From positions 62,001-126,000 of the forward strand of contig NZ_VISR01000026.1 of NCBI RefSeq assembly GCF_007827595.1: DNA of 64,000 nt, in the 5' to 3' direction. How positions within the stretch are numbered: position 1 is the stretch's first letter; the number at the start of each line of letters is the position of its first letter. The position numbers and the translations under genes were made by a program. The DNA comes from Streptomyces sp. BK340. Lineage in GTDB: Bacteria > Actinomycetota > Actinomycetes > Streptomycetales > Streptomycetaceae. Under the pieces are notes generated by a model. The model searched no databases. It was given only the letters and a program-made list of their open reading frames with translations, and was not told the origin of the DNA. Shown one piece after another: positions 44,201-51,947 of the stretch.

Positions 44201-46686
44201 CCAAGAAGGTCCAGTACATCGGCCTCAACCAGCGCGAGGACTCCGTCGCCTACGCCCGCTCGGACACCGAGCAGTCGGCGCGGATCAAGGACTACAAGGT
44301 GTACCTCAGCAACGACGGATCGACCTGGGGGAGCGCCGTCAGGACCGGCCGGCTGCCGAGCCGCCGTGGAATCCAGGGCATCGACCTCACCGCGGCCGAC
44401 GCCCGCTACGTCCGCCTGGAGGTCGACACCACCTGGGCGGCCGCCTCCGACTCCACCCGCTACAAGCGGCTGCGGATCGAGGAGGCGTGGATCGGCACCT
44501 CGTACGCGACACCGTCGGCCTTCACCACCAGGTCGGACAACGGTCAGTCCCTCCGCCCCGCCATGGGCTGGAGCAGCTGGAGCTTCGTGCGCCGCCGGCC
44601 GACCGAGGCGAAGATCAGGGCCCAGGCCGACGCGCTGGCGTCGAGCGGCCTGAAGGACCACGGCTTCGTGTACGTCAACCTCGACGACTTCTGGCAGAAG
44701 TGCGACTCCAACGGCTTCGTCGTCGACTCCTACGGCCGCTGGGCCGTCGACACCGACAAGTTCCCCGGCGGTATCAAGGCGCTCGCCGACTACGTCCACT
44801 CCAAGGGCCTGAAGTTCGGTTTCTACGTCACTCCCGGCATCGCGAAGAACGCCGTCACCAGGAACACCCCGGTCGAGGGCACGTCGTACTACGCGAAGGA
44901 CATCGCGGACACCTCGAAGACGGAGAAGAACTACAACTGCAAGAACATGTACTACATCGACTACTCCAGGCCGGGCGCGCAGGAGTTCGTGAACTCGTGG
45001 GCGAAGCAGTTCGCGTCCTGGGGAGTCGACTACCTGAAGATCGACGGCGTGGGCAGCCAGGACATCCCCGACGTCCAGGCATGGGACAAGGCCCTGCGCG
45101 CCACCGGACGACCCATCACCTTGGCCCTCTCCAACAACCTGCCGATCGCGAACGCCTCCACCTGGCGGCAGCTGGCCAACAGCTGGCGCACCCAGGGCGA
45201 CGTGGAGTGCTACTGCGGGTCTGGTTCCGACCGCAGCGGCTATCCGCTCACCGACTGGTCCCACGTCTCGGCCCGCTTCACCTCGGCGGCCAACTGGCAG
45301 CCGTACGCCGGACCCGGCGGCTGGAACGACCTGGACTCCCTGGAGATCGGCAACGGCGACCAGGCGGGGCTCACCGCCGACCAGCGGCGCTCGCACTTCA
45401 CCCTGTGGGCGATGGCGGGCGCGCCCCTGCTGCTCGGCACCGATCTCACCCACCTCGACCCCGTCGACGAGGCGATGCTGGCCAACGACCGGCTGATCGA
45501 CGTCGACCAGGACGGCGTGGCCGCGAAACGCCTTGTGAACAGTGGTGTCAAGCAGGTCTGGAGCAAACGCGAGCACAGCGGCGACTACGTGGTGGCGTTG
45601 TTCAACACCGGAACCTCCGGCAACGCCACGGTCGGTGTGAACTGGTCCCAGGTCGGCTTCACCGGCTCCGGCGATGTCACCGACCTCTGGTCCGGCTCCC
45701 ACAAGGGCGTGATCGCCGACTCCTACAGCGCGACCCTGCGCCCCGGCGAGACCCGGCTGATCCGGGTGAAGCCGGTCGACTCCACGAAGGCCGCGGCTTC
45801 CCCGGGCTTCGCCGTCGCCCCCTACGAGTACCTCGGCTGGGGCAACCCGCAGAGCCCCACCTCGGTCATGTCCGCGACCGGCGTCAAGTGGTTCACGCTC
45901 GCGTTCATCCTCTCCGACGGCAGCTGCAACCCGAAGTGGGACGGCTCGCGACCGCTGACCGGCGGCACCGACCAGTCGACGATCAACGCCATCAGAAACG
46001 CCGGCGGTGACGTGATGGTCTCCGTCGGCGGCTGGAGCGGAGCCAAACTCGGCGAGAAGTGCTCCAGCGCCTCCGCGCTCGCGGGCGCCTACCAGAAGGT
46101 CGTCAACGCCTACAGGCTGAAGGCCCTCGACATCGACATCGAGAACACCGAGTGGTCCAACGCCACCGTCCGCCAGCGTGTGGTCGACGCGCTGAAGACC
46201 GTCAAGGCCGCCAACCCCGGCCTGAAGACCGTCATCACCTTCGGCACGACGACCGGCGGGCCCGACTCCACCGGCGTCGACATGATCAAGCGGGCGGCCG
46301 ACTCCGGTCTGGCGAACGACGTGTGGTGCATCATGCCGTTCGACTTCGGCGGCGGCACCACCGACATGGGCACCCTCACCACCCGGGCCATGGACGGACT
46401 CAAGGGCCGGGTCAAGGCGGCCTACGGCTACAGCGACGCCACCGCCTACGCCCACATCGGGCTCTCGTCCATGAACGGGAAGACGGACGACTCCGGGGAG
46501 CGTGTCCGCCTCGCCGATTTCAGGACCATGCTCGCCTACGCCCAGCAGCATCACATCGGACGCCTCACCTACTGGTCCGTCAACCGCGACCGCCCCTGTG
46601 GCTCCGGCACCGACGGCGACTCCTGCAGCGGCGTGACACAGCAGCCGTACGACTACCTGAAGGTCTTCGCCCAGTACACGGGCTGA
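41293..46686 (+). CDS. Secreted multi-enzyme fusion: GH28 - GH29-like - F5/8C - GH27 - GH18
   Basis: 1,797 residues in one frame, with AGGAG 7 bp before the ATG and a signal peptide (AAIVLFVVAVVLGLTHP, cut near ALA). Residues ~42-510 are a GH28 polygalacturonase beta-helix: FDVRDYGAKGDGSTNDT, KANDDALVFKS with D241/D242, then MFGSETCGDFS. Residues ~525-920 are GH29 alpha-fucosidase-like: GGLFLHWG and GGFWIDNDNA, a nucleophile-like Asp near 681. Residues ~930-1065 are an F5/8C (discoidin) domain. Residues ~1085-1500 are GH27: AMGWSSWSF, DYLKIDG (D1251) and GGWNDLDSLEIGNG (D1348). Residues ~1510-1797 are GH18: SVGGWSG and LDIDIE (E1617). All modules keep acidic catalytic residues. Target inferred: complex pectin-linked or glycoprotein-linked glycans. 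Confidence 0.85.
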   Translation: MRSSPPRARGAAAIVLFVVAVVLGLTHPTALAAPEPAPRAAVFDVRDYGAKGDGSTNDTPAVNKAVNAASSAGGGTVRFPAGTYKSKNTIHMKSNVTLQVDTGATIQGSSADTYDPPESNPYDKYQDYGHSHFHNAMIYGDRLTNIGFVGGGVIDGGGNLITGNPKPGEADKILSLTRCDGLRIGDGLTLRRGGHFAALVNGCKNVTSDHLTIDTASDRDGWNIISTTDVTVTNANIKANDDALVFKSDYALGAKLPNGHVRVSDSYLSARCCNALMFGSETCGDFSDYRFEKIRIEGADKSGLGMVSMDGAKISDVHYRDITMRNVHSPVMQKIGTRRRCGNSPGVGSISDVTYDDITATGNSPSFSPTLWGETGHRISGVTFNHVDITVPGGNGTMSTAVPSNDPNDYNPKSIGTRPAYGWYLHNADHVRFTDSSVKFAAADGRPALIADAASDIRLTRFTAQRGADSPHDVGFQNVTGYCLTDSRTTSGGALRVSSTGSTENCGGTAARTLDVENPRQDFLRSSVGGLFLHWGLRTAPAHTSCGAWEHDVTSGGWTPDYWVNEARKLHTQYLVLATFHSRLGYARPWPSKIPGSCSTERDFLGELITAAKAKGMKVILYMTDDPQWHAEGGHEWLDSAAYSAYKGKNVDLTTRDGFGQFSYDNFFEVMDRYPDLGGFWIDNDNAYWESHNLYAQIYQKRPNYTLSNNNEDTPIMDMISNEQKTGMTPAYDYPQALYTAQPRLTEADFKLPSTGAWWYDGSDPSVDRRLTLGRLVTNAGSSVKALMAETAQVNGKFPANQAAFNNFADSYLDPIGESLHGTEGGGYMYGGLKPGFWNDGAHGVTTISRTDPNRQYIHVLTPPGTSTLRIRDNGWRIASVVNLRTGKAVSWSQSGGVLTLTGLGDWDPYDTVFKVTGAGRQGILTGVKVTASSSASGHTGSAAGDGDHLTYWDNDKTLPVSLTFDLGSTKKVQYIGLNQREDSVAYARSDTEQSARIKDYKVYLSNDGSTWGSAVRTGRLPSRRGIQGIDLTAADARYVRLEVDTTWAAASDSTRYKRLRIEEAWIGTSYATPSAFTTRSDNGQSLRPAMGWSSWSFVRRRPTEAKIRAQADALASSGLKDHGFVYVNLDDFWQKCDSNGFVVDSYGRWAVDTDKFPGGIKALADYVHSKGLKFGFYVTPGIAKNAVTRNTPVEGTSYYAKDIADTSKTEKNYNCKNMYYIDYSRPGAQEFVNSWAKQFASWGVDYLKIDGVGSQDIPDVQAWDKALRATGRPITLALSNNLPIANASTWRQLANSWRTQGDVECYCGSGSDRSGYPLTDWSHVSARFTSAANWQPYAGPGGWNDLDSLEIGNGDQAGLTADQRRSHFTLWAMAGAPLLLGTDLTHLDPVDEAMLANDRLIDVDQDGVAAKRLVNSGVKQVWSKREHSGDYVVALFNTGTSGNATVGVNWSQVGFTGSGDVTDLWSGSHKGVIADSYSATLRPGETRLIRVKPVDSTKAAASPGFAVAPYEYLGWGNPQSPTSVMSATGVKWFTLAFILSDGSCNPKWDGSRPLTGGTDQSTINAIRNAGGDVMVSVGGWSGAKLGEKCSSASALAGAYQKVVNAYRLKALDIDIENTEWSNATVRQRVVDALKTVKAANPGLKTVITFGTTTGGPDSTGVDMIKRAADSGLANDVWCIMPFDFGGGTTDMGTLTTRAMDGLKGRVKAAYGYSDATAYAHIGLSSMNGKTDDSGERVRLADFRTMLAYAQQHHIGRLTYWSVNRDRPCGSGTDGDSCSGVTQQPYDYLKVFAQYTG

Positions 46687-46697
46687 GGGGAACCCCC

Positions 46698-48728
46698 ATG
46701 CATCTCAAGAGAGTTCTGCCGTACGGCCTGGCCGCGGCCCTCGCACTGCCCCTGGCCGGCCTGAGCCAGGCAACCGCCCTCGCGGCCACCGACTACCAGG
46801 CCGAGGACGCCCGGATCTCCCAGGGCACCGTGGCCACCAACCACACCGGATACACGGGCACCGGCTTCGTCGACTACACCAACGTCAAGGGCTCCTATGT
46901 GGAGTTCACGGTGAACGCGGCCGCCGCCGGCACCGCGGCGGTCACCCTCCGCTACGCCAACGGCACCTCCGCCGACCGCCCGATGGACATCTCCGTCGGC
47001 GGCACGGTCGCCGCGCCCGCGGTCTCCTTCCCGGCCACCGCCGACTGGAACACCTGGGCCACCAGAACCGTCGACGTGCCGCTCACGGCCGGGTCCAACA
47101 CGATCCGCGCGACCGCCACCACCGCCGACGGCGGCCCCAACCTGGACCGCATCGGCGTCGGCGCCGCGACCGACACCCAGGCCCCGACCCGGCCCGGCCA
47201 ACCCGGCTGCTCCGACATCGGCGAGAGCGGCCTCACCCTGGGCTGGGGCGCGTCCACCGACAACGTCGGCGTGGCGGCGTACGACATCTACGAGCACGGC
47301 AACAAGATCAGCGAGGCGCCCGGGAGCGCGACCGGCAAGGCACTGACCGGGCTCACCCCCGACACCACTTACAACCTCACCGTCATCGCCCGGGACGCGG
47401 CCGGCAACACCTCCCCGGCCAGCCCCGTCGTCGACTGCACGACGAAGCCCAGCTCCGACGGCACACCGCCGACCGCTCCCGGCACCCTGTCCGCGGCCGG
47501 CATCACTGCGAACACGGCCGACCTCAGCTGGGGCGCGTCGACGGACGACCGTGCCGTCGTCGCCTACGACGTCCGCAGCGGCACCACCGTCTACAAGACC
47601 GTCACCGGCGGCACGTCGACCACCCTCACCGGTCTCGCCTGCAACAGCCCGTACTCCCTGAACGTCGTCGCCCGCGACGCGGCCGGGAACGTCTCGCAGC
47701 CGAGCAACACCGTCACCTTCACCACCAAGGCCTGCGCCACCGACGGCGGTGTCCCCTCCTCCGTCGCCACGCTGTCGACGGGCTGGACGATCCCGTGGGG
47801 CACCTACTGGATGCCCGACGGCAAGACCGCGCTGGTCACCGAGAGGGACGACTTCAGGGTCTGGAAGGCCACCAAGGACGGCACCAGGACCCAGGTGGGC
47901 ACCGTCCCGAACGCCGTCACCACCAACGGCGAGGGCGGGCTGCTCGGGGTCGCCGTCGACCCCAGGTGGGACACCGACCACTACGTCTACTTCATGCACA
48001 CCGCGTCCGAAGGCAACCGCGTCGTCCGCATGACCTACGACGGCACCACCCTCACCGACTACAAGGTGCTGCTCCAGGGCATCAAGAAGAACCGCTACCA
48101 CAACGGCGGCCGCCTCGCCTTCGGCCCCGACGGCTATCTGTACGTCTCCACCGGCGAGGCCCAGACGCCCGACCTCGCACAGGACAAGAACTCCCTCAAC
48201 GGCAAGATCCTGCGCATGACGACCGACGGCAAGCCGGCCCCCGGCAACCCCTTCGGCAACTACGTCTACTCCCTGGGCCACCGCAATCCGCAGGGCCTCG
48301 CCTTCGACCGCAACGGGCGGCTGTGGGAGGCCGAGTTCGGCAACAGCTCCAAGGACGAGCTGAACCTCATCAAGCCCGGTGCCAACTACGGCTGGCCGAC
48401 CTGCGAGGGCAACTGCTCCGTCGCCGGCATGACCAACCCCAAGGCCACCTGGAACGTCTCCGAGGCCTCGCCCAGCGGCATCGCCATCGTCCGCAACGTC
48501 GTCTACATGGCGTCCCTGCGCGGCGAACGGCTGTGGCGCATCCCGATCAGCGGGGACACCGAGAAGGTCGGCACCCCGACCGCCTACTACGTCGGGACCT
48601 ACGGACGGCTGCGTACCGTCACCAAGGTGCCCGGCGCCGACCAGCTGTGGCTGTCCACCACCAACTGCGACAACAACGGGGGAGCGGCGGACGGATCCGA
48701 CAAGATCTTCAAGGTGACGATCAGCTGA
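46698..48728 (+). CDS. Secreted PQQ-type sugar dehydrogenase (GSDH) with CBM and two FN3 domains
   Basis: 676 residues. After a signal peptide (GLAAALALPLAGLSQATALA), residues ~30-155 form a CBM35/6-like module (YQAEDARISQGTVATNHTGY). Two fibronectin-III domains follow (to ~350), each with a DAAGN loop. The rest is a glucose/sorbosone-dehydrogenase propeller: GEGGLLGVAVDPRW, YHNGGRLAFGPDGYLYVSTG, LGHRNPQGLAFDRNGRLW and GANYGWPTCEGN. This family uses PQQ with calcium to oxidise aldoses. Position at the end of an operon that starts with PQQ biosynthesis strongly supports PQQ dependence; the sugar is unknown. Confidence 0.88.
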   Translation: MHLKRVLPYGLAAALALPLAGLSQATALAATDYQAEDARISQGTVATNHTGYTGTGFVDYTNVKGSYVEFTVNAAAAGTAAVTLRYANGTSADRPMDISVGGTVAAPAVSFPATADWNTWATRTVDVPLTAGSNTIRATATTADGGPNLDRIGVGAATDTQAPTRPGQPGCSDIGESGLTLGWGASTDNVGVAAYDIYEHGNKISEAPGSATGKALTGLTPDTTYNLTVIARDAAGNTSPASPVVDCTTKPSSDGTPPTAPGTLSAAGITANTADLSWGASTDDRAVVAYDVRSGTTVYKTVTGGTSTTLTGLACNSPYSLNVVARDAAGNVSQPSNTVTFTTKACATDGGVPSSVATLSTGWTIPWGTYWMPDGKTALVTERDDFRVWKATKDGTRTQVGTVPNAVTTNGEGGLLGVAVDPRWDTDHYVYFMHTASEGNRVVRMTYDGTTLTDYKVLLQGIKKNRYHNGGRLAFGPDGYLYVSTGEAQTPDLAQDKNSLNGKILRMTTDGKPAPGNPFGNYVYSLGHRNPQGLAFDRNGRLWEAEFGNSSKDELNLIKPGANYGWPTCEGNCSVAGMTNPKATWNVSEASPSGIAIVRNVVYMASLRGERLWRIPISGDTEKVGTPTAYYVGTYGRLRTVTKVPGADQLWLSTTNCDNNGGAADGSDKIFKVTIS

Positions 48729-48735
48729 CCGCGGG

Positions 48736-50562
48736 TCAGGCCCGGTAGAGGGCCTCGACCTCGCCCTCGTACGCCTTCTCGATCGCCTTCCGCTTCAGTT
48801 TCAGCGACGGTGTCAGCAGCCCGTGTTCCTCGGTGAACGGCTGCGCCAGTATGCGGAAGGTACGGATGGACTCGGCCTGCGAGACGAGGGTGTTGGCGGC
48901 GACCACCGCCCGCCGCACCTCCGTCTCCAGGTCCGGGTCCCGCACCAGCTGGGCGGGCGTCAGCTTCGGCTTGTTGCGCATCTGCAGCCAGTGCTCCACG
49001 GCCTCCTGGTCGAGCGTGACCAGGGCGGCGATGTAGGGGCGGTCGTTGCCGACGACGATGCACTGGTTGACCAGCGGATGGTCGCGGACCCGCTCCTCCA
49101 GGACACCGGGGGAGACGCTCTTGCCGCCGGAGGTCACCAGGATCTCCTTCTTGCGGCCGGTGATGGTCAGATAGCCGTCCTCGTCGAGCGAGCCGAGGTC
49201 GCCAGTGGCGAGCCAGCCGTCGTGCAGGGTCTCGTCGCTGGCCTTCTGGTTGTTGAGGTAGCCCTGGAAGACGTTGCCGCCGTGCAGCCAGATCTCCCCG
49301 TCGTCCGCGATGTGCACGGTGACGCCCGGGATGGCCTGACCGACGGTGCCGTAGCGGGTGCGCTCGGGCGGGTTGGCGGTGGCCGCCGCCGTCGACTCGG
49401 TCAGCCCGTAGCCCTCGTAGATCTGCACACCCGCGCCCGCGAAGAACAGCCCCAGCCGGCGGTCCATCGCCGAGCCGCCGGACATCGCGTTGCGGATCCG
49501 CCCGCCCATCGCCGCCCGGACCTTCGCGTACACGAGCTTGTCGAAGAGCTGGTGCTGCATCCTGAGGGCCGCCGAGGGCCCCGGACCGGTGCCCCAGGCC
49601 TTGGCCTCGACGGCGTCCGCGTACTTGACGGCGATCTCGACCGCCTTCTCGAACGGACCCGACTTGCCGTCCTTCTCCGCCTTGCGCCGGGCCGCGTTGA
49701 ACACCTTCTCGAAGATGTACGGCACCGCGAGGATGAACGTCGGCCGGAACGCGGCCAGGTCCGGCAGCAGCGCGGCCGCGTGCAGCTGCGGCTGGTGCCC
49801 GAAGCGCACCCGTCCGCGGAACGCCGCGACCTCCACCATCCGGCCGAAGACGTGCGCCAGCGGCAGGAACAGCAGCGTGGACGCCTCGTCGTCCTTCTTG
49901 GTGTGGAAGACCGGCTGCCACCGCTCGATCATCGTGTCCGCTTCGTACATGAAGTTCCCGTGCGACAGGACACAGCCCTTGGGGCGGCCGGTGGTGCCCG
50001 AGGTGTAGATGATCGTGGCGACGGAGTCCGGGGTGACCGCCTGCCGGTGCCGGTGCACCACCTCGTCGTCCAGATGCGCGCCGGCGTCGTACAGCTCCTG
50101 TACACAGCCCGCGTCCAGCTGCCACAGGTCGCGCAGCTGCGGCAGCCGGTCGATGACCGTGGCGATGGTCATCGCCTGGTCCTCGTGCTCCACGACCGCA
50201 GCCGACACCTCGGCGTCGTACAGCATCCAGAAGCACTGCTCGGCCGAGGACGTCGGGTAGATCGGGACCACCTGTGCGCCGATCGTCCACAGCGCGAAGT
50301 CGAACAGGGTCCACTCGTAGCGGGTGCGGGACATGATCGCGACCCGGTCGCCGAACCGGACTCCACGGGCGAGGAGCCCCTTGGCCAGGGCGAGGACCTC
50401 GTCGCGGAACTCGGCGGAGGTCACGTCCCGCCACTGGCCCGACTCGTCCTTGCGGCCCAGCGCGATGTGCAGAGGGTCGGTCCGGGCATGCTCGAAGACG
50501 GCATCGGCCAGGCCGCCCACCGGCGGCGCCGACGCCAACGGAGGGGTGGTGAACTCGCGCAA
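48736..50562 (-). CDS. Long-chain-fatty-acid--CoA ligase (FadD15-like)
   Basis: 608 residues from TTG 50562, preceded by GGGGAGCGAGGGT and giving the usual start LREFTTPPL. AMP-binding signatures are TIIYTSGTTGRPKGCVLSHGN, EGYGLTESTAAATANPP, LATGDLGSLDEDGYLTITGR and KKEILVTSGGKSVSP. It activates fatty acids to acyl-CoA. The start is not certain: in-frame codons up to 50664 are open. A TetR-like palindrome lies upstream at 50719-50736. It is convergent with the PQQ operon, 7 bp from the dehydrogenase stop. Confidence 0.92.
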   Translation of the reverse strand: MREFTTPPLASAPPVGGLADAVFEHARTDPLHIALGRKDESGQWRDVTSAEFRDEVLALAKGLLARGVRFGDRVAIMSRTRYEWTLFDFALWTIGAQVVPIYPTSSAEQCFWMLYDAEVSAAVVEHEDQAMTIATVIDRLPQLRDLWQLDAGCVQELYDAGAHLDDEVVHRHRQAVTPDSVATIIYTSGTTGRPKGCVLSHGNFMYEADTMIERWQPVFHTKKDDEASTLLFLPLAHVFGRMVEVAAFRGRVRFGHQPQLHAAALLPDLAAFRPTFILAVPYIFEKVFNAARRKAEKDGKSGPFEKAVEIAVKYADAVEAKAWGTGPGPSAALRMQHQLFDKLVYAKVRAAMGGRIRNAMSGGSAMDRRLGLFFAGAGVQIYEGYGLTESTAAATANPPERTRYGTVGQAIPGVTVHIADDGEIWLHGGNVFQGYLNNQKASDETLHDGWLATGDLGSLDEDGYLTITGRKKEILVTSGGKSVSPGVLEERVRDHPLVNQCIVVGNDRPYIAALVTLDQEAVEHWLQMRNKPKLTPAQLVRDPDLETEVRRAVVAANTLVSQAESIRTFRILAQPFTEEHGLLTPSLKLKRKAIEKAYEGEVEALYRA

Positions 50563-50718
50563 ACCCTCGCTCCCCGTGTCTATGACGCTCCGCACAGCGC
50601 CGTGAAAGCTACCCCACCCACAGTCGAGGCGGGAGGGGGTGCGAAATCGACCAATGCTCACCAACGCCGCGGGCGGTGCCCGGAAAATACGCTCACATGC
50701 GGAAGGGTCGGACAGAAT

Positions 50719-50736
50719 ACTTACGGTTCAGTAAGT
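50719..50736 (-). promoter_or_regulatory. Inverted repeat in the 363-bp gap upstream of the acyl-CoA ligase
   Basis: ACTTAC-GGTTCA-GTAAGT, with 6-bp arms, resembles TetR-family operators of fatty-acid genes. It is 157 bp from the chosen start. The remainder of 50563-50925 has no supportable gene. Confidence 0.4.
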
Positions 50737-50925
50737 TTCGGCGCCGTAATCTCCACCGAATCTGTACGACCCGGTTACGGCCCACCGCCGCCGGAGGACT
50801 CAGGTGCGGGGCACCGTCGTCTTCTCCTTCAGCGTAGCGGGAGCGGATTCCGTCACTCCGGTCTGCTGTGCCCCGGGTGTCCTGACCAGGGCCAGGACCA
50901 GCGCGCCGGCCGGGCGGCCGACGTG

Positions 50926-51804
50926 TCAGCGCCCGCCGCGCTGACCCCGGTGCAGCCGGTCCCCGCCCGCCAGGACCGCCGCCGCCAGCGCGTTCGCCGC
51001 GGCATCGGCCGCACCCCGCCGTCGGCCGTGCACCAGGACGAAGTCCACCTTGCCCAGCTCCGGCAGGCCCGAACGCTCCGGGACGCGGAACAGCCCCGGC
51101 GGGATCAGCCGCCGCGAGTGGGCCATGACACCGAGCCCCGCGCGGGCGGCGGCGATCAGGCCGTTGAGACTGCCGCTGGTGCACGCGATCCGCCAGTCGC
51201 GCCCCTGCTCCTCCAGCGCCTCCAGGGCGCGGGCGCGGGTGATGCCGGGCGGCGGATAGACGATCAGTGGGAGGGGCCGGTCGGGCTCCAGACGGACGTG
51301 TTCGGAGCCGATCCACACCAGGTCGTCGCGCCACACCAGCTCGCCGCGCGGATCCTGTGGGCGCCGCTTGGCCAGCACCAGGTCCAGCTTCCCCGCCGCC
51401 AGCTGCTCGTGCAGGGTGCCGGACAGCTCCACCGTCAGCTCCAGGTCGACCTCCGGGTGGTCGTGGCGGAAGCCCTCCAGGATCTCCGGCAGCCGGGTGA
51501 GGACGAAGTCCTCCGAGGCGCCGAAGCGCAGCCGGCCCCGCACCCGGGTGCCGGTGAAGAAGGCCGCGGCCTGCTCGTGCACCTCCAGCAGCCGGCGGGC
51601 GAAGCCCAGCATCGCCTCGCCGTCCTCGGTCAGATCCACGGAGTGGGTGTCCCGGGAGAACAGCTGGCGGCCGGTGGCCTCCTCCAGCCGGCGCACGTGC
51701 TGGCTGACCGTGGACTGGCGCAGCCCGAGCCGCCGGGCGGCCTGCGTGAAGCTGAGCGTCTGCGCCACCGCCAGGAACGTACGCAGCTGGGTGGGTTCGT
51801 ACAC
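50926..51804 (-). CDS. LysR-family transcriptional regulator
   Basis: 292 residues from GTG 51804, giving the canonical opening YEPTQLRTFLAVAQTLSFTQ. The HTH is AARRLGLRQSTVSQHVRRLE. The co-inducer domain follows, with GRLRFGASEDFVLTRLPEIL and LDLVLAKRRPQDPRGELVW. It is divergent from a bile-acid/sodium-symporter-family gene, 143 bp away, and probably controls that transporter. The ligand is unknown. Confidence 0.9.
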   Translation of the reverse strand: MYEPTQLRTFLAVAQTLSFTQAARRLGLRQSTVSQHVRRLEEATGRQLFSRDTHSVDLTEDGEAMLGFARRLLEVHEQAAAFFTGTRVRGRLRFGASEDFVLTRLPEILEGFRHDHPEVDLELTVELSGTLHEQLAAGKLDLVLAKRRPQDPRGELVWRDDLVWIGSEHVRLEPDRPLPLIVYPPPGITRARALEALEEQGRDWRIACTSGSLNGLIAAARAGLGVMAHSRRLIPPGLFRVPERSGLPELGKVDFVLVHGRRRGAADAAANALAAAVLAGGDRLHRGQRGGR

Positions 51805-51947
51805 GAGGTAAGCGTAGCGCCGGTTATCACGGACCACGATGGCAGTCAGAGTGGTATGCGGGATTCCCGATCGGTGCCCGGGAGGGGACGATGGAGAGGG
51901 GCCCTCCGGGCTCCTGCCCGTACGTGACGACCTGCAAGTGGAGCACC

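Noticed and set aside
41239..46554. A 1,771-codon open frame antisense to the multi-enzyme gene
   Set aside because: Its composition is that of a high-GC shadow frame with no domain motifs; the forward frame has a signal peptide and four glycosidase modules.
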